Positions 1 through 7,547 of a DNA stretch of 27,032 nucleotides are shown piece by piece. A model generated the notes under the pieces. That model saw only the letters and a list, made by a program, of their open reading frames with translations, searched no databases and had not been told where the DNA came from. The stretch lies in NCBI GenBank assembly GCA_964490745.1, contig CAZBDT010000018.1:1-27032 (forward strand), read 5' to 3'. The first letter of the stretch is position 1. The number at the start of each line of letters is the position of its first letter. The translations under genes were made by a program, and so were the position numbers. Source of the DNA: Litorimonas sp964490745. GTDB lineage: Bacteria > Pseudomonadota > Alphaproteobacteria > Caulobacterales > Maricaulaceae.

Positions 1-1
1 C

Positions 2-1504
2 CAAGAGGCCGTACTCGCCCGCGATATGGAAGCGGTTCTGTCCAAGCCGGAAATTCTGGAGCTTTACATCAACCGCATCCCTATGGGGCCACGCGTCTTT
101 GGCGTCGAAGCCGCAGCGCAGAAATATTTCGGCAAATCGGCGAGTGATCTGAACCTAGCCGAAGCCGCGATGCTCGCCGGACTGCCTCAAGCGCCGTCGC
201 GTTATAATCCAACTGTGCATTATCAGCGCGCCCTGACGCGTTCGCAGCTCGTGCTCAGCCGCATGATCGCCAATGACATGATCACAGCCGGACAATATCA
301 AGATGCCCTTGATAACCCGCCCGCTCTTGCTGAAGATGCAAAGCCTCTAATCGATCCGGATATTATCGGACATGTTTTCGATATGGTCGCGGAACAAGCT
401 CCGGACCTCGTCAGTGGAGATCAACAAGACCTGATCGTGAAAACAACGATTGATACGGAAAAACAGATTTTGGCTCACCAGACTCTAACAGGCATATTGG
501 ATAAATCCGGTAAGCGAAAGAAGGTCGGCGACGGCGCCCTTGTCTCACTCGACAATCAGAACGGTGCGATCCTCGCCCTCGTCGGTGGACGCGATTATAG
601 CGCGTCAAAGTTCAACCGCGCCGCCCAAGCCAATCGCCAACCCGGCTCCAGCTTCAAAACATTCTCCTATGCCGTTGCGCTGGAAAACGGGTTCACACCC
701 GGAACTGTACGAATAGATCAACCCACAACAATCGGCAATTGGTCGCCTGAGAATTATACGCGACGTTATCGTGGCCCCATGACCGTTCGCGAAGCCTTGA
801 AGCTTTCGATAAACACGATTGCCGCGCAAATCACGGCTGAGGTCGGGCCGTCCCAAGTTGCGAGCCTCGCGGGTCGATTTGGCATCAAAAGCAAACTTCG
901 CCCCGAATACTCCCTCGCTCTGGGATCATCGGAAGTGACCTTGCAAGAAATGACACATGCCTATTCTGTTTTTGCGAATGAAGGCCTGTTGCGCCCACAA
1001 CATCTCATCACCGAGATCAAAGATACGTCGGGCCTGCCAATCTATAAACGCCGCACAGTTGCCGGACGACGTGTGTATCCCGTCCCTTATGCGCGGCAAA
1101 TGACATCTATGCTGCAAGACGTCGTTGAAACCGGAACGGGTCACGGCGCAAAGCTTGGCAAACGTAAAGCGGCTGGGAAGACAGGCACGTCTCAAGATTA
1201 TCGCGATGGCTGGTTTATTGGCTTCACATCCCAAATGACCACAGGCGTCTGGCTTGGCAATGACGATAACTCCTCAATGCGGAAAATCACGGGAGGTTTG
1301 ATGCCTGTCGATATATGGAAAGGCTATATGCGTGAAGCGCATAAAAGTCTTCCCTTTGCAGAATTATCCGCGTCCGATCCGAACATCGATGATGGACGCG
1401 CCCAGCAACTCGCGGCCTTTTATGAAGAGATGAGTCTCGCCTTTATTGGTGAACGGGATGCGGCCTCTGGCGCAGGCGCCTCGCCTCAATCAGCGGGACG
1501 TTAA
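2..1504 (+). CDS. Class A penicillin-binding protein (PBP1a-like), 5' truncated by window edge
   Basis: Bifunctional peptidoglycan synthase that polymerises glycan (GT51) and cross-links peptides (transpeptidase), anchored in the inner membrane and acting in the periplasm. The reading frame is open from base 2 with QEAVLARDMEAVLSKPEILE, the late part of a GT51 domain, so the ATG at base 26 is internal and the true start lies outside the window. The GT51 end continues through ELYINRIPMGPRVFGVEAAAQ. The transpeptidase half carries all three penicilloyl-serine motifs: SxxK as SSFK (Ser codon 647-649), SxN as SIN in LKLSINTIAAQ, and KTG in AAGKTGTSQDYRDGWF. The missing part should hold the membrane anchor and the GT51 catalytic glutamates. 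It ends with a low-complexity Gly/Ala/Ser tail. The next gene starts 99 bp downstream on the same strand. Class A assignment is firm; whether PbpC or PBP1a type is less certain. Confidence 0.93.
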   Translation, partial: QEAVLARDMEAVLSKPEILELYINRIPMGPRVFGVEAAAQKYFGKSASDLNLAEAAMLAGLPQAPSRYNPTVHYQRALTRSQLVLSRMIANDMITAGQYQDALDNPPALAEDAKPLIDPDIIGHVFDMVAEQAPDLVSGDQQDLIVKTTIDTEKQILAHQTLTGILDKSGKRKKVGDGALVSLDNQNGAILALVGGRDYSASKFNRAAQANRQPGSSFKTFSYAVALENGFTPGTVRIDQPTTIGNWSPENYTRRYRGPMTVREALKLSINTIAAQITAEVGPSQVASLAGRFGIKSKLRPEYSLALGSSEVTLQEMTHAYSVFANEGLLRPQHLITEIKDTSGLPIYKRRTVAGRRVYPVPYARQMTSMLQDVVETGTGHGAKLGKRKAAGKTGTSQDYRDGWFIGFTSQMTTGVWLGNDDNSSMRKITGGLMPVDIWKGYMREAHKSLPFAELSASDPNIDDGRAQQLAAFYEEMSLAFIGERDAASGAGASPQSAGR

Positions 1505-1560
1505 CTCAATCTGTCCAAGACTTAATCTTGAATTTAGCCCAAGTTAACCATTTCACTGTC

Positions 1561-1586
1561 ATTTGATCTTTGTCATTTTATCAAAT
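1561..1586. repeat. Inverted repeat ATTTGAT-N12-ATCAAAT upstream of CAP gene
   Basis: Perfect 7-bp arms (1561-1567 and 1580-1586) separated by 12 bases, ending 17 bp before the CAP-protein start codon in an AT-rich intergenic region. It could be an operator or part of the promoter. No regulator is suggested by the neighbourhood, and AT-rich repeats of this size can occur by chance. Confidence 0.3.
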
Positions 1587-1603
1587 TTATTAAGTTTAGT
1601 GTC

Positions 1604-2326
1604 ATGAGACTCAAAAGATGGTTGCGGGCTGACACCGCCCTTACAGGATTGATATTCACCGCAGGATTTTGCCTGACGGCCTCGGCCAATACACAAGGCA
1701 AATTCGGATCATTCTCTAAAGATGATGGAACCTACTCAGTTCAAACCGTCACCTCTTTAGACGCATGCAAAGCCCTCTGCAAAGCCGACAGTCAGACCTG
1801 TCGTGGCACGGTCATTTACCAAGCCGATGTCACGAAGCCGGAGATGGAATGTCGCTTGAATAATGGCTTTGGCGAAAATCCCGCTTTCCCGCGTATTCCG
1901 CCTGAAGAGCTGGATTTCGACAAAGCGCTGGCAGAACTTAATGCGTATCGCCAATCTAAAAATTTGCCCGCCCTCACCTATAATGAGCGTTTGAACCGCG
2001 CCTCTGAAGTTCACGCTAAAGACCTCGCACAGGCCGGGATCATAAGCCACACAGGCACGGATGGATCGGGACATGGTGACCGCGTACAACGCCAAGGTTA
2101 TTATTTTTCCATCGCCGGAGAGAATGTTGCCACAGGTCAAATGAGCTGGGACGATGTGTTTGATGCGTGGAAGAAGTCACCGGGTCATAATGAGAACCTG
2201 CTGCGCAATGATGTGAGTGAGTTTGGTCTGGCTTTGGTTTATGAACCGACGACAACCTACTCGACCTATTGGGCTATGCTCGTCGCGCATCCACTCGACA
2301 TCAACTATTCCGCCAAAGCCCAATAA
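1604..2326 (+). CDS. Secreted CAP-domain (SCP/PR-1-like) protein with N-terminal PAN/apple-like cysteine region
   Basis: 240 aa. The N-terminus (MRLKRWLRADTALTGLIFTA) is basic then hydrophobic and looks like a signal peptide, so the protein is probably periplasmic or secreted. Residues about 35-90 hold four cysteines (DACKALCKADSQTC and MECRLN) spaced like a small PAN/apple module. Residues about 105-230 form a CAP domain: ALAELNAYRQSKNLPALTYN, then SEVHAKDLAQAGIISHTG, GYYFSIAGENVATG, and HNENLLRNDVSEFGLALVY. The conserved His of the HAKDL region, the GEN motif and the HNENLL motif are present. Bacterial CAP proteins have few defined activities, so the function here is unknown; binding of a cell-surface ligand is a guess. 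The gene follows the PBP at 99 bp and precedes the DgoK-like gene by 17 bp, so co-transcription is possible. Confidence 0.88.
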   Translation: MRLKRWLRADTALTGLIFTAGFCLTASANTQGKFGSFSKDDGTYSVQTVTSLDACKALCKADSQTCRGTVIYQADVTKPEMECRLNNGFGENPAFPRIPPEELDFDKALAELNAYRQSKNLPALTYNERLNRASEVHAKDLAQAGIISHTGTDGSGHGDRVQRQGYYFSIAGENVATGQMSWDDVFDAWKKSPGHNENLLRNDVSEFGLALVYEPTTTYSTYWAMLVAHPLDINYSAKAQ

Positions 2327-2343
2327 GCGCTAACGCTGCGCAC

Positions 2344-3246
2344 ATGAGCAGCACATCAGACATCGTGATTCTCGCAGATTGGGGGAACAGTTCAGGTCGT
2401 TTATTCTGCATCAAAGGGACAAAACTCAGACCTGAAATCCTCGCTACGAAACGAGTCGTTGGGGCGAAAGACACATCCGATTGCGCCGGCATTTTCGCAG
2501 AGGCTGTTCAGCCTTGGATTGACAGATATGATATATCCGAGGCTCTTTTCTCCGGAGCTGTGACCTCAAATATTGGTTGGTTGACGACAGACTACGCGCC
2601 AGCGCCTGCCCAACCTGATGATGTCCTTCGCAAGACACTCACAGATAACGGCCTGACCTGTACTTTCCTCTCAGGCACGTCAGTTACAGAAGGCCCGCTC
2701 GGATATTTCGACACGGTCCGCGGAGAAGACATGCAAGCCTTTGGCTGGATGGCACTAACGGGGCTGCGGGACGGAGTCTTGTGCACGCCGGGCACCCACA
2801 CGAAATGGCTGACGATCAAAGGCGGCGCTATCGTCAGTATCCTGACGGGCGTAACGGGCGAAACGTTTGAAGTCTTGAACAGCCATTCCATCCTCACGCG
2901 GGGGTCGGACCAGCCCTCTCACGAAACAGCAGAATTTGATCGGGGTTTGCGGGTCATGAGCGAGACGCCCCGCCCAGCCTTAACGCAGATGTTGATGTCT
3001 GTCAGGAACTTACAGCTTTCAGGTGACATGACGGCCACCCGCTCTGCTGATTACCTATCGGGTCTTTTAACGGGTGAAGACTGCGCGGCGGCGCTGGATA
3101 TCTTACCCAGAGGCCCTATCCACATCATTGGCGATGGCCATGCCGTAAAGCGCTATAAACGCGCCCTGTTGGCTTTGGAGCAAGAGATTGAAAGCCATGA
3201 CGGACAAACCTGCGTCATCGCAGGCTTGCAATCGCTGAGGTCTTAG
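2344..3246 (+). CDS. dgoK: 2-dehydro-3-deoxygalactonokinase (DgoK family)
   Basis: 300 aa from the ATG at 2344. An upstream in-frame start at 2269 would overlap the CAP gene by 58 bp and add a non-family extension, so 2344 is preferred although no clear Shine-Dalgarno is seen. DgoK phosphorylates 2-keto-3-deoxy-galactonate (and related 2-keto-3-deoxy sugar acids) with ATP in the cytoplasm. Family hallmarks are the N-terminal phosphate-binding DWGNSSGRLF, GAVTSNIGW, the TVRGEDMQAFGW segment, the LCTPGTHTKWL motif and GVTGETFEVLNSHSIL. No KDPGal aldolase or galactonate dehydratase lies beside it, so its substrate may come from elsewhere. It converges tail-to-tail on the sugar-oxidation operon with 20 bp between stop codons. 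Family is clear; exact substrate is inferred. Confidence 0.87.
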   Translation: MSSTSDIVILADWGNSSGRLFCIKGTKLRPEILATKRVVGAKDTSDCAGIFAEAVQPWIDRYDISEALFSGAVTSNIGWLTTDYAPAPAQPDDVLRKTLTDNGLTCTFLSGTSVTEGPLGYFDTVRGEDMQAFGWMALTGLRDGVLCTPGTHTKWLTIKGGAIVSILTGVTGETFEVLNSHSILTRGSDQPSHETAEFDRGLRVMSETPRPALTQMLMSVRNLQLSGDMTATRSADYLSGLLTGEDCAAALDILPRGPIHIIGDGHAVKRYKRALLALEQEIESHDGQTCVIAGLQSLRS

Positions 3247-3278
3247 AACCGCATAGCTCGAGGGTGTTAGAACCGCAT
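3243..3278. repeat. 12-bp direct repeat spanning two convergent stop codons
   Basis: TTAGAACCGCAT occurs at 3243-3254 and again at 3267-3278, 24 bp apart. The first copy contains the stop of the dgoK gene (TAG, 3244-3246). The second contains the last codons and stop of the epimerase gene on the other strand. Read on the - strand, both copies encode Met-Arg-Phe-stop. The simplest reading is a small local duplication of the epimerase 3' end. Confidence 0.7.
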
Positions 3279-4157
3279 TGCCCGCGCAGCATCAATCGAC
3301 TGCTTCATCGCGGCGCGGTAGGGCTTTGGCGGGCTGTCATGCTCTAGTATGAAGTGCTCCAAGCCTGAGATGTCATTTAGTGCGAAATAGTCTGAGAATG
3401 GAATTTCACCTTCCCCGACATTTACCATGACGGCCGCTTTGATACTGTCAAAATCGAGATTGTTCTTCCATTTAGACACATCGCCTTTCAAATCTTTGAC
3501 ATGGCAAAGTTTGAAACGTCCGGGGTATTTTTTGAACAAGGCCGGAATGTCTTGAACCTCCAAATAGGTCCAAAATAGATCCAGCTCAAAATCGACCACG
3601 CCCGGATCAGTTTCATTGAGCAGTATGTCCATTCCAGTCACACCACCGCCCAAATCAAAGAACTCGAATTGATGGTTGTGATAGGCCACCTTATAGCCCT
3701 CTTGGATCGCCTGTTTGCCGCGTTCATTCAGAACTGACGCGACAGATTTATAGCCTTCGACCGTTCGCAGACTTTCATCCAGCCACGGGATGATCATATA
3801 GTCGACACCGAGGTCTTGCGCGATCTTTGTCGTCTGTGCAAAATTATCGCGAAGCGGCTCATAGCTGTAATGCGTGAACGGCGCGTAGAGCCCGGCATCT
3901 TTCACCATATTAATAAGGTCACTTGGACTCCGCTCGGCGAAATTCCGACGATTAAGCTCGACATAGTCATAACCTAATTCTTTGATCATGTTCAGTGTTC
4001 CCACCGGATCAGGTTCGAAAATGTCCCGCAATGTATAGGTCTGCAAACCAATCTGATTGAGCTTTCTTTTTCCCACTGCGCCTCCGGCACCGCCACCACA
4101 GGCCGCCAGTCCGACAGCGGCTGCACCCGCCCCCATTACAAATCGACGTGAGACCAT
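3267..4157 (-). CDS. Sugar phosphate isomerase/epimerase-like TIM-barrel protein with Tat/lipobox leader
   Basis: 296 aa from the ATG at 4157, which overlaps the preceding GMC gene's stop by one base (TGATG) with GAGGAG just upstream; a GTG at 4160 is an alternative. The leader has a twin arginine (SRRFVMGAGAA) and a lipobox ending LAAC (Cys20), then a Gly-rich linker, so export by Tat and lipid anchoring are predicted. The rest is an AP-endonuclease-2-type TIM barrel: IGLQTYTLRD, ELGYDYVELN, VAYHNHQFEFFD, VDFELDLFW, FKLCHVKDL and HFILEHDSP supply the usual Glu/Asp/His metal ligands. Exported members are common in sugar and inositol loci and in 3-keto-glycoside systems, acting as isomerases, epimerases, hydratases or lyases. 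Last gene of the operon, so it probably acts on the product of the neighbouring dehydrogenases. Reaction unknown. Confidence 0.88.
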   Translation of the reverse strand: MVSRRFVMGAGAAAVGLAACGGGAGGAVGKRKLNQIGLQTYTLRDIFEPDPVGTLNMIKELGYDYVELNRRNFAERSPSDLINMVKDAGLYAPFTHYSYEPLRDNFAQTTKIAQDLGVDYMIIPWLDESLRTVEGYKSVASVLNERGKQAIQEGYKVAYHNHQFEFFDLGGGVTGMDILLNETDPGVVDFELDLFWTYLEVQDIPALFKKYPGRFKLCHVKDLKGDVSKWKNNLDFDSIKAAVMVNVGEGEIPFSDYFALNDISGLEHFILEHDSPPKPYRAAMKQSIDAARAMRF

Positions 4158-5846
4158 CACAATTCTCCTCTTTCAATCAAATCGGCAGCATAGTTTGCGG
4201 CGCGTGCCGAAAGCGCCATATAGGTTATAGACGGGTTTTGGATGGCAGATGACGTCATACAGGCCCNNNNNNNNNNTTATAAACAGATTTGGAACATCCC
4301 AAGCTTGGTTCCATTCATTTAATACGCTCGTTTCGGGGTCGCGACCCATACGCGCCGTTCCCATTTCGTGAATGCGATTTCCGGGCGCGGTCGGCTTGAC
4401 CTCACTGCGGCGGATGTCGAGGAAGCCTGCCTTCATCAAAATATCAAAAGCATCATCTGAACCCGCCTGAAGTAACGCCAGCTCATTCGGACCGTGGCTC
4501 GCCGTCATATGCGGCACAGCCAGCCCCCATTGGTCTTTTGTATTTGAGAGCGTCACGCGATTTTCGGGATTGGGCAAGACTTCCGCATATGTATCAAGCG
4601 TTATGCTCCACCCACCCGGTGTCGCTTGTTGTTTTTTATACTCCGCGCCAATCCCTTGAAGATCGGGAGACCAGCTGCCACGACTGGTATAGACCTGAAA
4701 GGCAAAGCCGCGCTTATAGTTTTCTGTATAGTCAGGATAATTTCTGTAACGCGGAATATAACCACATGCCGGACGACGCCCGTAATAATAGCGGTCTTCC
4801 AGCCCATCAATACTGGCATGAACCTGCGCGCCCGCCACATGATCCATCAAATTACGCCCGACTTGATCTGACCGATTGGCCAGCCCTGTCGGAAAGCTCT
4901 CCGACTTTGCATTGAGCAAGATTGTTGCCGTTGGAATGGCGGAGGCATTGAGGAAAACGACTTTGGCCGTATAGGTCTTGGCCGCTTTCGTTACACGATC
5001 AATGACCCGTACGCCCGAGACTTTTCCAGTCGCTTCATCATAGACAAGACTATGCACGATAGAGTCGGGCTTGAGCGTCAAATTTCCCGTTTTCCGCGCC
5101 GCTGGGAGTGTGGCGGAATTCGAGCTGAAATAGGCGCCAAAGGAACAGCCACGATAGCAGAGATTACGCGCCTGACACGGGCCGCGCCCTAACGCCAAAT
5201 GTTCCTCTGTCGCGCGTTTCAAATTCGCGACTCGCGCGACCATCAGTGTGCGGTCCGGGAAATACTCGGCCATTTTTGATTTCAAAAGCTCTTCGGCGCA
5301 ATCCATCTCAAAGGGCGGCAGGAACTTGCCGTCTGGCAATTGGCCGAGGCCTTCCATACTGCCGGATACCCCGACAAATTCTTCGACCTTGTCATACCAC
5401 GGTTCAATATCCGCATAGCGAATGGGCCAATCCACGCCCACGCCGTCGGCCTTATTCGCGCCGAAATCATGATCTGAAAAGCGAAAGGACATACGCGCCC
5501 AAAGCAGTGATCGCCCTCCAACATGATGGCCGCGTAGCCACTCATAGTCTGTCCCGGGCGCAGTCGTATAAGGATATATGCGGTCATTCGCCCAGAGATG
5601 TTTCGTGCTTTCAAAGAACACGTAAACGTCTTTCTGGATTTTATAATCGCGATTGGCTTCTTCCGGACGGACGCGATCGAGGAATTTCTTATCCCATGGA
5701 TCGAGCATGTCCGTGTAGTCCTTGGCCGGGTCAATATCAGGACCGCGTTCCAAGACCAGTGTTTTCAATCCGCGCTCGCAGAGCTCTTTGGCCGACCAGC
5801 CGCCGGACATACCAGATCCGACAACAATGGCGTCAAAATCCGCCAT
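4157..5846 (-). CDS. GMC-family FAD-dependent sugar dehydrogenase, paralogue 1 (interrupted by 10-N gap)
   Basis: Catalytic flavoprotein of the LacA/gluconate-2-dehydrogenase large-subunit type. The N-terminus MADFDAIVVGSGMSGG is the Rossmann FAD-binding motif; GHHVGGRSLLWARMSFRFSD is the second GMC signature. C224, C230 and C234 (CQARNLCYRGC) form a C-x5-C-x3-C set, as in FAD-glucose dehydrogenases that carry a 3Fe-4S cluster. IHEMGTARMG supplies the active-site His. The 10-N gap (4267-4276) shifts the frame. Past it, the correct frame reads ACMTSSAIQNPSITYMALSA and on to ERGEL-stop at 4157. Taking the paralogues' TDG as the missing residues needs six bases, giving 561 aa against 566 for both neighbours. 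It has no signal peptide, so export would rely on the Tat-bearing small subunit. Its ATG directly abuts the stop of paralogue 2. Substrate unknown. Confidence 0.9.
4267..4276. other. Assembly gap of 10 N inside GMC paralogue 1
   Basis: Ten N bases separate codons for NLFI and (A)CMTSS in a conserved C-terminal motif. Paralogue alignment (NLFITDGSFMTS) implies about six real bases are missing, so the spacer is a fixed-length placeholder and the frame shift is artificial. Confidence 0.9.
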
Positions 5847-7547
5847 TTAAAGCACGCCCTCTTGCAGCAGATCAGCCGCATGATTAGCCGCGCGGGCCGA
5901 GAAGGCCATGTAAGTCAAAGACGGGTTTTGCACAGCGGATGAGGCCATGAAGGATCCATCTGTGATGAAGAGGTTCGGAGTATCGTGCGATTGGTTCCAG
6001 CCGTTCAGGACTGACGTTTTCGGGTCATGTCCCATGCGGGCCGTTCCCATTTCGTGGATACGCCCCCCAATCCCGTCCATATTGTCTTCCGGCTTTTGCC
6101 CTTCGCGAATGTTCTCAAACCCGGCGGAGGTCAGCATCTCAATCGCGTCCTGATGCGCCGCGCGCATCAGGGCTTTGTCATTCTCGCCCAGCTTTATATC
6201 AATCACCGCTGTGGGCTGTCCCCATTTATCCGTTTTCGTCGCATGGGCTGTCACGCGATTATCGGGGTTGGGAAGGCACTCACCAAAGGCGTCGAGCGTA
6301 ATGGACCAATCGCCGGGTGTGCGATTTTTAGCTTTGAACGCTTCGCCAATGCCGGAATGCCAGCCTCCCCAGCCACCACGTCCGGAATAGACCTGATAGC
6401 CCCAGCCGCGCTTATAATCTTCCTTACGTTCGCCATAATTTCGGTAGCGCGGGATGTAGGCCCCTATAGGGCGACGCCCAAATGTATATTTATCCTGAAA
6501 GCCCCGGACCGTAGCCGTCACCCGTGTCCCACCGAGATGGTCCATGAGATTGCGTCCGACCTGATCAGAGCTGTTGGCGAGGCCGTTTGGCTGCGCTTCG
6601 CTGGCAGAGTTCAATAAGATCAAGCTCGTCCCGATTGTCGAGGCATTCAAGAAGACAATACGGGCAGTATAGGTTGTTTTCCCGCCCGTCTGTGTATCAA
6701 TGACCTTCACGCCTGTGACCCGGTTTGTGGCAGGGTTATGTACGATCTGGCTCACTACCGCATTCGGAATTAGGGTCAGATTGCCCGTACGTTTCGCCGC
6801 CGGAAGTGTTGCCGAGACGGAGCTGAAATAAGCGCCATAGCTGCATCCGTGATAGCAATGATTACGCGCTTGGCATTTTCCCCGACCCAGCGCGATCTGC
6901 TCATCCGAGAGATGGGTCAGATGCGCAACGCGCCCCATAATCAGGTGACGCCCCGGATATTGCGCTTCCAACTTTGTCTTCAGCTCAGTCTCGACACATG
7001 TATGCTCAAAAGCGGGCAAGAAGTGCTTCCCGTCCGGCAGACCCGAAAGGCCGTCACGGTTACCCGCAACGCCGATAAATTTTTCGACATGGTCGTACCA
7101 GGGCGCAATGTCGTCATAGCGAACCGGCCAATCCACACCCTCGCCGTCCAACTTATTTTCTTCGAAATCTGCGGGAGATAAGCGGTAGACTGCCCGCCCC
7201 CACATCAGGGACCGACCACCAACATGCGCGCCACGACGCCATTTAAATTTTTGCCCGTTCACAACCTCATAAGGCTGCTCTCTATCGGTCATCCAGAAAC
7301 GGCGTGTGCTTTCTTTCAGGGCATATGTACGGCCCTGAATGAAGAAATCCCGTTTCAGAATCTGTTCTGAAACACTATCAAAATGAGGCTTTTCCCAAGG
7401 CTCTAAAAAATCAGAATAGTCGCGAGACGGGTCTGTCGGTTTGCCGCGCTCCAGCACGCAAACCTTTAGACCCCGCTCGCATAATTCCTTGGCGACCCAG
7501 CCACCAGAAATACCGGACCCGACGACAATCGCGTCGAAATCCGCCAT
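5847..7547 (-). CDS. GMC-family FAD-dependent sugar dehydrogenase, paralogue 2
   Basis: 566 aa, intact. FAD Rossmann motif VVGSGISGGWVAKELCERG at the N-terminus; GMC signature GAHVGGRSLMWGRAVYRLS about residues 106-124; iron-sulfur-like cysteines C225, C231, C235 in CQARNHCYHGC; active-site His498 in HEMGTARMG and Asn541 in QNPSLTYMAFSARAA. It oxidises an alcohol group of a sugar or sugar derivative, with electrons passing via FAD (and probably the cluster) to an external acceptor; known relatives oxidise C3 of glycosides or gluconate. There is no leader peptide, consistent with hitchhiker Tat export bound to the small subunit. Its start abuts the preceding stop with no spacing (TAAATG), as does the junction to the next gene, so the three paralogues are translated as a tandem array. 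It differs from its neighbours throughout, so the duplication is old. Confidence 0.93.
   Translation of the reverse strand: MADFDAIVVGSGISGGWVAKELCERGLKVCVLERGKPTDPSRDYSDFLEPWEKPHFDSVSEQILKRDFFIQGRTYALKESTRRFWMTDREQPYEVVNGQKFKWRRGAHVGGRSLMWGRAVYRLSPADFEENKLDGEGVDWPVRYDDIAPWYDHVEKFIGVAGNRDGLSGLPDGKHFLPAFEHTCVETELKTKLEAQYPGRHLIMGRVAHLTHLSDEQIALGRGKCQARNHCYHGCSYGAYFSSVSATLPAAKRTGNLTLIPNAVVSQIVHNPATNRVTGVKVIDTQTGGKTTYTARIVFLNASTIGTSLILLNSASEAQPNGLANSSDQVGRNLMDHLGGTRVTATVRGFQDKYTFGRRPIGAYIPRYRNYGERKEDYKRGWGYQVYSGRGGWGGWHSGIGEAFKAKNRTPGDWSITLDAFGECLPNPDNRVTAHATKTDKWGQPTAVIDIKLGENDKALMRAAHQDAIEMLTSAGFENIREGQKPEDNMDGIGGRIHEMGTARMGHDPKTSVLNGWNQSHDTPNLFITDGSFMASSAVQNPSLTYMAFSARAANHAADLLQEGVL

Noticed and set aside
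1516..1530. CAAGA-CTTAA-TCTTG hairpin after the PBP gene as a terminator
   Set aside because: Five weak base pairs and no following T run; not distinguishable from background in an AT-rich gap.
4173..4266. Divergent C-terminal tail of GMC paralogue 1 read straight through the N run
   Set aside because: It is an out-of-frame artefact; the correct frame gives the conserved QNPSITYMALSARAA ending.
5246..5887. Long + strand open frames opposite the GMC and epimerase genes
   Set aside because: They lie antisense to well-supported genes, have no family features or ribosome sites, and reflect codon bias of the opposite strand.
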